A stretch of DNA of 64,000 bases. Origin: Tenebrio molitor. Its lineage: Eukaryota; Arthropoda; Insecta; Coleoptera; Tenebrionidae. Below the pieces are notes generated by a model, which saw only the letters and a list, made by a program, of their open reading frames with translations, was not told the origin of the DNA and did not search any database. The translations under genes were made by a program, and so were the position numbers. Below are positions 10,769 through 20,841 of the stretch, one piece after another. Position 1 is the first letter of the stretch. Every line of letters starts with the position of its first letter. The stretch lies in the NCBI RefSeq assembly GCF_963966145.1, contig NC_091050.1:1860001-1924000 (forward strand), written 5' to 3'.

Positions 10769-10852
10769 TCACGTTGACAATAAAGAGTGATTTACATCGC
10801 AATTTTTTTAAGTGACAGAAAAATGATGCCCGAAATTCCGTGTCTCTAACTG
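10769..10852. mobile_element. Right part of the split MITE
   Basis: It continues the MITE at 1035-1191 and ends with the inverted terminal sequence (CCCGAAATTCCGTGTCTC followed by TAACTG), then TA at 10853-10854. See the left part for the reconstruction. Confidence 0.8.
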
Positions 10853-10858
10853 TACGTA

Positions 10859-11113
10859 CAGTTACGGTCACGGAATTTCGTCAGTCGTTGTTATTCAACT
10901 GACATTAGGTGTAAAAGAGGTTTTATATATTTCTAACCCCACACTGGAATTTTTGACGTGGATGTCAATTGGTCAATCATTTTTATTATGCGTGACAAAA
11001 TTTCTGTAACAAAAATTTTGAATGTCAGTCATAATGACAATAAAGCTTAGGCTACACATTTTTTTTTTCGAATTGACAGTGAAATAACTGACGAAATTCT
11101 GTGGCCGTAACTG
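10859..11113. mobile_element. TA-flanked MITE, copy 2 (255 bp)
   Basis: Terminal inverted repeats begin CAGTTACGGTCACGGAATTT and mirror at the right end. TA flanks at 10857-10858 and 11114-11115. It is clearly homologous along its length to 33573-33820 and shares terminal sequence with the split copy at 1035/10852. No coding capacity. TIR and TA features suggest Tc1/mariner mobilisation. Confidence 0.85.
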
Positions 11114-11115
11114 TA

Positions 11116-11204
11116 CTATCGGATAGCAAAAAAACTAGTACAGTATGTTACTGTAAACACTTGAATTTTGGAAGTGTCTATAGTAACATACTGCTATCCG
11201 ATAG
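11116..11204. mobile_element. Short TA-flanked palindromic element, 89 bp
   Basis: CTATCGGATAGCA at the left mirrors TGCTATCCGATAG at the right, with a second inner inverted pair around GTATGTTACTGTA. TA flanks it on both sides (11114-11115, 11205-11206), and the left TA is shared with the neighbouring MITE. An equivalent element follows the other MITE copy at 33823. Confidence 0.65.
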
Positions 11205-11770
11205 TAAGTACATACAAGCATAAATAAAATGTATAAAATGGTTATAGAAAGACATTTAGAAATGGTTAAAAAGGAACTACAGTTTCCAATTGAAATATGT
11301 ACAGAATTTTATGAAAGAAAAATATTTTTGATAATGTATTTATTTAAATTAGTTCAAATTTTTTTTAATCAAAAACCTTGTTATTTTTGTGTGAACGCAA
11401 TAAACACAATTAAACAGTTAACGGATAATTAAACAACAAAGTAAAAGATAGTAGGATGTTTGACGTCATAAGTGATTAAAAAAGTATAATGGATTGATTG
11501 CTTTAAACTTTCACAAATTATTTTAGACATACCATGAACATAATGGTTCCATATTTGGTGGACAACTACAACTACATTTTTAACTTGTTTGTTTTGAATG
11601 TTAGATAAATTTAATTAAGATAAGAATTTTGTTAAACATTTGTGATGTAAATTAACAAGATCGAAGCAGATAAAACAGGTGAAGAATTAACGAACCAGTG
11701 AGGAAGGTAACAAAGGAGTTGGAACAGAAATTGATGATATAATAAATACTTAATTGATAAATTTTGGAAG

Positions 11771-12088
11771 AGAGAAGATTTTGCAGTGGCAGAGTGAGAT
11801 GAAGAAGAAATTACAGATTGAAGGAAACACAGAAAAAAAAGTTTAAAAGAGAAAAGGATAGAATCAAAATAGATGGAAAATTATTTTCTACTCGTCCATC
11901 AAAGATCCACCAAAACGTTGCAACACAAAGAGAAGATTTTGCAGTGGTAGTGTGAGATGAAGAAGAAATAGCAGATTGGAGGAAACACAGAAGAAAGACA
12001 TTTAAAAAAGAAGAATAGTACCTATAGAAACAGATGGAATAGTATATTCTGTTCGTTTATTAAAGATCCACTAAAACATGGCAACGCT
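11771..12088. repeat. Two tandem copies of a 158-bp unit
   Basis: Unit one (11771-11928) and unit two (11929-12088) share AGAGAAGATTTTGCAGTGG starts, a GATGAAGAAGAAAT stretch and an AAAGATCCACCAAAAC-like end, with scattered substitutions and small indels. The divergence indicates an old local duplication. Confidence 0.85.
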
Positions 12089-12254
12089 GTTGAACTATAA
12101 CTGAAGAATAAATTTGTAATTTTTCTTTTAAGCACAAATTTCTGTCTTTTGACAAAATTAAACCGTCATTTCATTTGTTTCGATTTGTATTTTCTTTAGT
12201 TACTGCAGTTCCGTTTGTTTTTAACTGAGCAACTTAAATAGTTATTTACGAACC

Positions 12255-12366
12255 AAGTGCGGGAAGACGATGTTACCGCATGAGCGCATTTTTTAAAGCA
12301 CGAGCGACGAAGGAGCGAGTGCCTTTAATTAATGCGCGAATGAACGGAAAATGTCTTCACGCAAGT
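12255..12366. repeat. Imperfect foldback with GAGCGA...GGAGCGAG centre
   Basis: Left arm GCGGGAAGACGATG... and right arm ...AAAATGTCTTCACGC pair imperfectly over about 43 bp around a short CGAGCGACGAAGGAGCGAG loop. It resembles several other foldbacks in the window in form, not in arm sequence. Confidence 0.65.
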
Positions 12367-13647
12367 GGTTTGTACAAATATTTTTTGTGCGAAAATTAAA
12401 TTAAAATTTTTTGTTTTAATACATTAAACATAAACGAACATAAAACCAAGTAGGCAGATCTTTGGTTATTGGAAACAATTGCTTCACTTGATATTTCAAT
12501 GTTTGCAATAATTTGTGAATTTTGTAGGAACAATTTTCAACGATTATAAATCTTTCCGTAATTTTTTAATGGAGGAAAACCCAGGGAAGTTCTATTTTAT
12601 GAACTAAATTTTATTATTATCAAGACAGATTTTTTTTTGAATGCCTCAAAGGGCCAGTGTTTTTTGCAATTTTTACATTCGAGTCGACCGGGAAGCACTC
12701 GTTTCGGAGCGAGCGTTGGATGTTGGAAGCGTTGCTTTCAAGCCCATGAGTACAAAAAGATTTAATTTTTGTTGTATGGAATTACTGCAAAATTCAATAC
12801 TTTTTTATGATAAAATTTTAAAAAATACTCTTTCACAGGCTTGCATCAACTTACTTGAAGAAAATTTCTTCTCTTCCAAATATTTTGTGACTTGAAAATC
12901 CGAATGTGCCAAATCTTCAAATTTCTTTATTGAAGAAATTGATAAACGCAGTCAGCGGATAAGAGTTAAATTGGATAAAGAAAACTTAATCACAACAAAA
13001 CGCAATGACAATAAAACTTAAAAAACAAATATAAAATAATTTGCTGTCGATGTTACCACTCCCTGAAAGTGCAAGTGCGGTAAACTTTCACAAATTAATT
13101 CAGGATATATCCTGCTCTGGAGTTTTCGAGTGTTTGCAATTAGCTTCTGACGTCTTGTACTATTCTCCGGAAATAAATTACCGAAAACAAAATAATAGAT
13201 TCTAAAACTGGACAAATTTACATAAGATAATAGTTTTGTTACTCGAGAAAACGTGTACGTCCTGACGACAATGTTTGTATTTATTTTGAACGAACCGTCG
13301 ACTCAAACCTAATATCGTCAACTCAAACAATAATAATAATTAGTTACGTCTAATACTAATATCCATTACGTAACGGTTTCAAAGCAGCTTATGCAACGCA
13401 CTGGAAACCAACCAGCTTAAGTAAGTCGAGCTATCATTGTTACCTACTTCTGCTAGAAAGTGTTACGCAATAACACACTTTTACTTTCCTCCAGTTCACT
13501 CGCGTCTCCACTCTGAAGAAGTTTTCGGCCGTACCGGTCTAGCCTGAACCGTTGTGATGTGCGTGAAAATAGCGTCGACAAAAACAATAATCGCACTAGT
13601 GCCCAAGGGCACGATGTCCAACACCACCAGATGGTAAACCGACGACG

Positions 13648-13866
13648 ATGTTGTTGTTCTTTTTGAATTGTGTCGAAGGGTTAAGTACCAAAAGTGATTA
13701 TCCTCCCGGTATGTACATGAACCACGGAGCGACCCACATGGACGTGTTTATGGCCCTTTTTATGTTGTGCGCCATCGAGGTGGTTGTGCTGAAGGTGCTC
13801 ACCTTCGAGGAGGAGCAGGAGCAGAGTAGGATGGCGGAGAGCGGATCGGGAAGACACGACAGCTAG
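13648..13866 (+). CDS. Small hypothetical single-pass membrane protein (72 aa)
   Basis: I do not recognise this protein. The ATG at 13648 follows a GC-richer leader. Composition differs from the AT-rich surroundings, and an AATAAA (13948-13953) lies about 80 bases after the stop. The peptide has a hydrophobic start, a proline/tyrosine/histidine-rich stretch (YPPGMYMNHGATH), a 20-odd residue membrane segment (MALFMLCAIEVVVLKVL) and an acidic, Gln-rich tail. A short upstream frame begins at ATG 13614. It could be an intronless small gene or a terminal exon. The strand is supported by base composition and the poly(A) signal only. Confidence 0.5.
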   Translation: MLLFFLNCVEGLSTKSDYPPGMYMNHGATHMDVFMALFMLCAIEVVVLKVLTFEEEQEQSRMAESGSGRHDS

Positions 13867-13947
13867 TTGTGTTGTTTTGGGTGATGCAAAAAATGTAAAA
13901 CTAGAGTTCGTAGGTTTCGTATGTACCACATCAATTATGAAGTATGT

Positions 13948-13953
13948 AATAAA
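13948..13953 (+). terminator. Poly(A) signal AATAAA
   Basis: It lies 82 bases after the stop of the small ORF at 13648-13866 and fits its 3' end. Confidence 0.5.
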
Positions 13954-14375
13954 AGAGGAGTACGGTGTAATGTGTTCGTATTTTTCTCATGATCTGATTT
14001 GATGACAAAAAGACTGATTCCTTTTTATTAAAAGTGCCTTTAAATCCCTCAAGGACTAATTACCGGAAGGCCACATTTTTAATTTAAAAAAAAGAATCAA
14101 TTTTTGTTGAGAAATAATTTTTTGTAGCGACTCTGTGAATATTTGTATTAGAAAAATAAGGATTCTCTTAGAATTTTTTTTTTATTCAAATAACACTTGG
14201 ATGTTTATTAAGAAAGTGTGAATATTTTGATAGTTAAAAATAAAATTATTTTGTTTTATTTGTAAGATGAAATTGTACATCCCCATCATCTTTTTGAAGA
14301 AACCAGTTTTCTTTGTTGAAGACAAAACTCATTATCTAATTAGCATGATAAAACCCTACATCAGAATATAGCCTA

Positions 14376-14575
14376 AGGGAGTCCGTTTCGGCGCAGGGAC
14401 GCGAGGGTCGCGGGTTCGAGGCCGACCCAGGGCGAAATTTAAAAAGAAGAAAAAAAAGGCTATATTCTATCTCGTGATTCGGAAGTCACTGGTCCCGGTC
14501 TATTGAATTGGCCATCATGCCCCTCATAGATTTGTAAGCCAGTCCTAGATTGTGAAAATTTTTTTTTTTTTATAT
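14376..14575 (+). mobile_element. tRNA-related SINE
   Basis: A GC-rich head contains GGGTTCGAGGCC, a good RNA polymerase III B box. It is followed by an unrelated body and a T-rich end in an otherwise AT-rich region. The A box is degenerate and no cloverleaf can be drawn, so it is not a functional tRNA gene. Borders are approximate. Confidence 0.6.
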
Positions 14576-15747
14576 AATTATTTCAGACTAAGAACTTACT
14601 ATAAATTAGAAATTATTTTAACTTTTATCATAATACCTAAAGCATTAACACATTTGGTGTAACGATTCTAATGTTTTGATGAAAAAAAAAGTGATTGCAC
14701 GAAACAAAACAAAAACAGTGTAGGTAAGTGTAAAGCATAAACCTAACCTGTACACCCTGTAATGTGTTGTGCCATCATATTATTGTGTAACGGTAAATTA
14801 CGTACTTTTTTTAGGTGTCATTTACGAGAAAGTCAACGTAATGGTTTCGACGCAAATTATCTGACAGAACATCCAAAATTTGTTTAGAAATTCCCCACAC
14901 ATTTTTGATATCATAAATGTCACTAAAACATTATATAGTCTGTCTCAATTCTAAATTTCCACCACCTGTTGAATTATGTTGGCAAAATAAAAATATTTCT
15001 AAATCGGAGATTGTTATAACCAAAGTTGGCAATATAATTACATGTTTATAAACATTATTCGAAAACAACGTAATTTACTTGACTTCGACTGAAATTGTAA
15101 ACAACAGGGGGATATATGATTTAAATGATTGGCAGCATCGGCACAAATTTCGATTTTTCTAGAGTGGTGTGAAGTTAATGCAAGCAAATCTAAATCGTTA
15201 ACATAACATGTATATTTTATTTTCACTCTAGAAACATTTTGTTAGTGAGCAATTTTATTTAAACGCAGATAACGACAATTTTGACAATAAAAGTGCAGCC
15301 AATTATTATCAATCGAAAAACGCCCCTAGGAATCAAAATGGTGCCAACTCTATTTAACATACCTACTAATTTTAGATTTTTCTATTGACAATTACATAAT
15401 TACAAATCTGTCACTTTGTTTATGTGGCTCTAGAATCTAGATTATGGACGAAATGCAATTATGTGTTAATGTGATATGTGGTAATTGGCATATTTAGGAA
15501 TAATGCATTTGAAATTTTACAAAGTGTGTTATGTTAAGTGAGGTTATGTTCAGGTTGCAATCAATTTCACCACAATATTTTGTAATAAAACGTATCGGTT
15601 AGGGGATAAGGTGGAGCACAATGAAACAAAAAAGTGTTTTCGGGCTATAATAAATAATAAAAAATGACACTGACAGGGCGGATGTATACTATGTAAATAA
15701 TTCAAATTTCCCGGTTTAATCGGTTTCATCATGGTTTTATTATTATA

Positions 15748-15999
15748 CAGGGTGTTTGGTGTTTAAGGTAACAAACTTTTCTGAGATTCTACCATTGTAG
15801 TTGGCGTTGAAAACCCACACAAATTTTGAATGTGCCGCTAGCCTCGCAACGTTAGACAAACTCGTAGACATATTTCCACTATACTACAATATGTTCCGCT
15901 GCCGCCAGGAGCGCCACCTATCGGCGATTCTAGTCTCACTCATGTTATGAAGCTTGCGACACATTCAACTAAGCCACACAATATTTTATAATGACCCTG
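15748..15999. mobile_element. Possible short TA-flanked element
   Basis: TA then CAGGGT at the left and ACCCTG then TA at the right enclose 252 bp of GC-richer sequence. Only about eight terminal bases pair, so this is tentative. The same CAGGGTGT start is used by the larger element at 31479-32539. Confidence 0.35.
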
Positions 16000-16448
16000 T
16001 ACATATCTAAATTTTTTTTGTAGCAATCCAGAAGAGAATCCTGGACAAGTTAACCAGGAAGAACAAGTTAATGAAGAAAACAGCGACTCGGGAAGAGACT
16101 CTGCATCCTCAACACAAAACATGCAAGTGTATTAAATAACTTATATCAATTTTATACTCGTAATACACTTTTATTTGATTGATTGGGTTTCCTTTGTTTT
16201 CGACGAAAAGTCAAAAGCTTCAATGGGTTTTGGTTTTATTTCACAATACTTTGATGATAAAAATTACAGTAAATGGAGGTTGAAAGAGTTGATTATTAAA
16301 TTTGGTAATCAAAGGTTTCAATTAAAGTTAACTTAAACAAAAGAAACATTAATAATACAACATGATACCAAAAAAAATTCTAAGACAATGAATTACTTAA
16401 AATTCAAAGTGAGTCGCGAGGTGAGTCGTTTTTTGTGCCGGTCAGTGT

Positions 16449-16525
16449 ACTTTTTTTTACGAGAAGGAAAGTTTGCCGCTCGAGCGAAGCGAGTGTGCAA
16501 ATCCACCGAGTAAAAAAAAAGATAC
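16449..16525. repeat. Foldback with CTCGAGCGAAGCGAG centre
   Basis: GTACTTTTTTTTACGAGAAG pairs with the sequence ending CGAGTAAAAAAAAAGATAC. The central CTCGAGCGAAGCGAG is itself palindromic. Confidence 0.65.
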
Positions 16526-16588
16526 TTTACTAACGAATTGCATACAAAAATTTTTTGGCGCCCGTAAGTTTAGATAACAATTTTTTTG

Positions 16589-16976
16589 GTTCGACATTGT
16601 CAGAATTTGAGAATTTTCTCCTATGTGAACGGATTTTGATAAATGTCACAACTTGTCAAAACGAAACGTCAAGCTAATTTTAAAGATTTTAAACGATTTG
16701 GAGCTTTTAAGGGGCTCTTCGAACCAAAAAACGTTGTATTCAACTCGTTCGTGTGTAAATTGGGCCTTTTTTGGCACTCGTGGCACAAAGGCCCAATTTA
16801 CACACAAACTCGTCAAATAAACTACTATTTCGACACTCTCAAAATTTGAAAATTTTCTCCTGTGTGAATCCGTAGACGTTTAAAACGCTCGTTTTACTTG
16901 CGTTTTAAATTGGCCCCACTCATGCCAAAAAAATCCCAATTTACATACGAACTCGTTAAAAAAAACTACTAATTAT
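16589..16976 (+). repeat. Dispersed repeat, copy A plus a diverged partial copy
   Basis: 16589-16829 matches 23256-23548 and the reverse of 46245-46542. All share TTTGAGAATTTTCTCC, then TGTCACAACTTGTCAAAACG, then a TAAATTGGGCC hairpin region and a CGTCAAATAAACTACTATT end. From 16830 a second, more diverged and shortened copy follows directly. Confidence 0.85.
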
Positions 16977-19900
16977 GAATGAAAAATTTTATAATTGCGT
17001 TAAAAAATGACACGCTACGGTACTTTTTTTAACGCTTCTTGACCGATTCAAAAATCACATATTTTATGAACGCAAACGAATGAAAAAACTTGCACTTTTT
17101 TTGACGGAGGTTAAAAAAATAATTTAGAACTGTGGCACGAGTGAATTGTTGAAACTTTAATATTTTTCCAACAAAAGGTGCTGTGCAGTACCAATAAAGA
17201 TAACACCAGCGATATCATTTACGATCCACTTGTGCTGTTGCTCACCTAATGACGAAGCTGATTTCCCATGATAGGGTCTGTCTGTTGGTTAATTCCGGTG
17301 CACAGGTCACTCTTGTCATTAACACTTTTCTCGAACTTTGAACTATCGGCCATTACCGGCGAAAGTTTGAGAAAGAAGAGTTAATTTATAAATCACGAGC
17401 AAATTAGGTATGTGGACATGTATTCGTAGAGTGACACTCTCGACCGGAACTACGGTGTAAAAATCGAGTGTCACTCATCCGGAACCGCCATATACATTCC
17501 TAACAGTACTGCCGATCGATGTGCCATAAAGAGATTTCGTTTGGTGTGTAAGTCGTACTAGTCGGTGGAAAATTATTTGTTTACAGTACCGCAAAGGAAT
17601 TAAAAAGGTAGCACTTTTGAGTAAGTATTTTAAATATCTGCCCTAAATTAACGTCGAAAGTGGCAAACAGAGCTTTCAAAATGCCCGTTTTTGAAGTACT
17701 GTAGTGGTTTAAATACAAATTGTAAGCTGTCCACATATCGAAGATCCACCAATATCGCAATTTACATCGAAAGTACACGTGGCAACACTGGCGATTCTAG
17801 ATCTAGGGGAAATGAAAAGTTAGGTTAAGTTTGTGGCGGCGCTGTCAAGTGCAGCGTTGTCAACACTCCTGCTTTTTCGACAGAACCGCCGATTGCTACC
17901 ATTTTTAGCGATTCAGATTTAAATCTCAAATATTCCCATTGATGGAATTGTTTTTCTTAAATTAAGTCACGTAACAAAATGAAACAAAAAGTACTATAAT
18001 TAATAAATTACATTGAAACAAAAGCACATTGTTATGTTGGTAAACTCTGTCCACTCATAAATTACTTGACATAAATGTCACTAAAAATGTTCACTCTACG
18101 CTACAACAAATAGATTCGGCGCGAAAATTAAAAAATGGAAAGAGCAGGTTTACACGTGATGTTTTATTATTATTCTGCATGTTTGCACTTAGGAAAGACG
18201 AAAGAAAACTTCAGTACAGTAGGAGTAATATATTAGGTTTTATTAATACAAGGTATTATATTTCACGAGTGATAATGTGCCCGACGGAATAAAAAATGCA
18301 ACCCACAATACATTTTCGAATTTCCGAAAAAAGCTGGCTACTGAAATTAAAATATCCAGCTTTTTTCGGAAATGGCTAAACACAAGCAAGAAATTATTTA
18401 TATTTAATATGTACTCCTATTTAATGCATGAACAAAAATTACCTCTGTATCATTTTCGATGTTTGTAATTAGATTCTTGAGGCAAGCAATCACTTCACAA
18501 ATTTAAAAAAATCAACAAAAAATCGCAACGGAACAGATCAAAACAGCAACACGATCAAAACTAATAACTTTTAAAACCAGAGAATCGCAAAACAAAGCTC
18601 TAAAGATGAAAAATCGCAAATCTAAATGCTTCAACCACTTGACAGAACTGACAATTTCAAATTTGAAATGTCATATAATTTATTTTTCGCGTGGGTTTCA
18701 TAACAACCAATGAGAATCAGTGGCGCGAATGTTTCAAGATATTACCAACACAATCTATGATACTTTTTTTACTTTTTAATGTTATGGTTTTGGGATTTTG
18801 TTATCTAAGGATATTTAAAAAAATGCATTCTATCAGTGGACATAGTTTACTCGCAAACTGTTTTAGGGGGTTGCTTTCCTACGCTGGACATGTGTCACTA
18901 TAACAACCGGATGCGGATTGACAACTTGTTTTTTGAGGTTAATTTAAATTTTTCGGCAGATTCTTTACATGAAACATCAACAATTTTTTAACCTTACTTT
19001 CTTAAATTCGTGTTTATTGGGTGTCGTTTATTTTTATTATACTTATTACTACAATTGAATAAAAAATTTAATAATTGAGTAAAATAAATCTCGTAGTGAT
19101 TTTTTTCAAAATTCCTATATTTTCAATGAAAACCTCATTACTATTGTCTCCGTTTTTCTTTTGTTTTTTTTTTCATTTAATTTCAAGTTTGTTGTGCAGT
19201 GAAGTGACCAATCGGTTGACCCGATTTCAATTTTTTTTTATCATATCTCTAAAGATAATAATTAATCATTATCATACGAGAACTATTTTATATAGTTTTC
19301 CCCAAGCAAAATGACAAGGTAATGTAAATTCTTAAATTTACCAAAATTGTTAGAAGTAAATTTTAGGTCTAATTCAACAAAACTCGAAGAGGTGGCCTCA
19401 CTTTTACGTTTTCACATTTCACTATAGAATTTTTTTATGAGAGTCCTGGAGGCATTTCAGCTGCGCTGACCTCGATAATCCTAATGTCTGATTGATCACT
19501 TTAATTATCCACTAATTATTATTACTTGTAATTAAGTGATTGTTTATATTTACGGACTAATATAAAATATTTTTTTACTTATACATACATACTATAAATA
19601 CCTATGGTTTTAACTTTCTTCTTCTCCTTAGATTTCTTCAAATACTACAATGAAGCCATGTAATTGAAAATATAATTTGCATTTAAAGAATTTAATGAAA
19701 AACGGGTTTCTTATTTTATTTTTCAAATTCAAAGAAATTTTGATCAAAAGTTGTCTCTCTTGGTCTTTTGCAGGATTTTGAATACTTATACTATATTTTT
19801 AGAATTTGCGTCTCTAATAGGTCTATTATTGTATTCAATTTGGAGTCGTTTATGGCTATCTATTAAAGCACTCGTTTAATAGATCTGTTGCAGATGTAGT

Positions 19901-20007
19901 TGCATCCGTTACCTTGAATTACCAATTAATACAAAATTCCCTAGAATTTGATAATTTAATTTTTTTATTTAAAAATTAAAACAAGGGTTCAAATTCGAAA
20001 AAATAAC

Positions 20008-20125
20008 ATTAAAAACTGGTTTTATAAGGGCATTGGCGCACTCGACCCACAGAAAACTCCCCTACGGCTCGATTTCTACATTTGGGACTCGTGCGCCAAA
20101 TCAACCCTTATAAAACTCGTTCTTT
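20008..20125. repeat. Foldback, about 118 bp
   Basis: GTTTTATAAGGGCATTGGCG faces ...CGCCAAATCAACCCTTATAAAAC across a CACTCGACC...GGGACTCGTG centre. It pairs well and carries no coding sequence. Confidence 0.7.
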
Positions 20126-20728
20126 AATATACTATTTTTATTATCTTGAATCAAATGTTCTATATTTATTCATAAAAAGCTAAAATGAAAATATTAAATT
20201 TCTACGAAGGAAACCATAATCTTAAGCAAACACTTTTAACCTTCATTACTCTCGCCGAGATTATGGAGTAGGTATGTAGATAATGTTAATGACATTCAGA
20301 AATTGATTTTAGGTCATTAATTACTTGCAGAGTAGAGAGATTTACTTTCTCGTAGAACCAGTAAGTCACAATGTTAGTAATTTTATCAAAGTAATTTCCG
20401 TTTAAAATCACGACAAGATGTCTGATCATAAATAATAAAAATGTTGCTTGTTGCGAACAAAATAATAAACTTAAATAAAAATTTCAAACGAAATAGGAAT
20501 GAGATTCGGTTCGTTTGGAAGTTTTTAGATTCATATTGACACAGTTTCCACATTGAAGAAAAGATAAAAGTAATTTCTGCTTGGGCTTGATGAAATTATC
20601 TAATCTGCTTGTCCAAATAAATGTCACAAATAAACCCTCACCGTTACCTGCACCCACGAAGGGGGCCCACACTCACATTTCTTCCCCCATTTCCACAAAA
20701 CATAATTAATTTTCACAACTATCCTTAC

Positions 20729-20841
20729 CTTTTCTTGGATAAACCGTGCGCCAGGATGTAGCAAACCCCCGACAGAACTCCGGCGATCACACTTACTCCA
20801 ATTCCGGTCGATACAACTATAGTCACAACATCCGACGGCAT
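20729..20841 (-). CDS. Putative first coding exon of an unknown membrane protein
   Basis: An ATG at 20841 opens 37 codons and two further bases before a strong donor (AG|GTAAGG at 20729/20728). An in-frame TGA 42 bases upstream makes this the first coding exon. The peptide (MPSDVVTIVVSTGIGVS...) is one hydrophobic, glycine-rich membrane span followed by a basic GLSKK end. Composition is richer in G and C than the surroundings. I could not find the next exon on the minus strand, which may lie beyond 13 kb or be short. Function unknown. Confidence 0.45.

Larger units (their letters stand above)
11206..13480. other. Gene-free stretch with repeats
   Basis: AT-rich with no supportable coding region. 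It holds a 158-bp tandem duplication (11771-12088) and an imperfect foldback (about 12255-12366). Short open frames here have poor codon structure and no recognisable motifs. Confidence 0.5.
13960..20728. other. Long gene-poor stretch
   Basis: AT-rich sequence without a supportable exon. It contains a tRNA-related SINE (14376-14575), a possible small TA-flanked element (15748-15999), dispersed-repeat copy A (16589-16976), and foldbacks at 16449-16525 and 20008-20125. It may be intronic to the minus-strand gene whose first exon is at 20729-20841; this is inference. Confidence 0.4.

Noticed and set aside
14395..14440. tRNA gene at the GGGTTCGAGGCC motif
   Set aside because: Only the B box is intact and no cloverleaf can be drawn.
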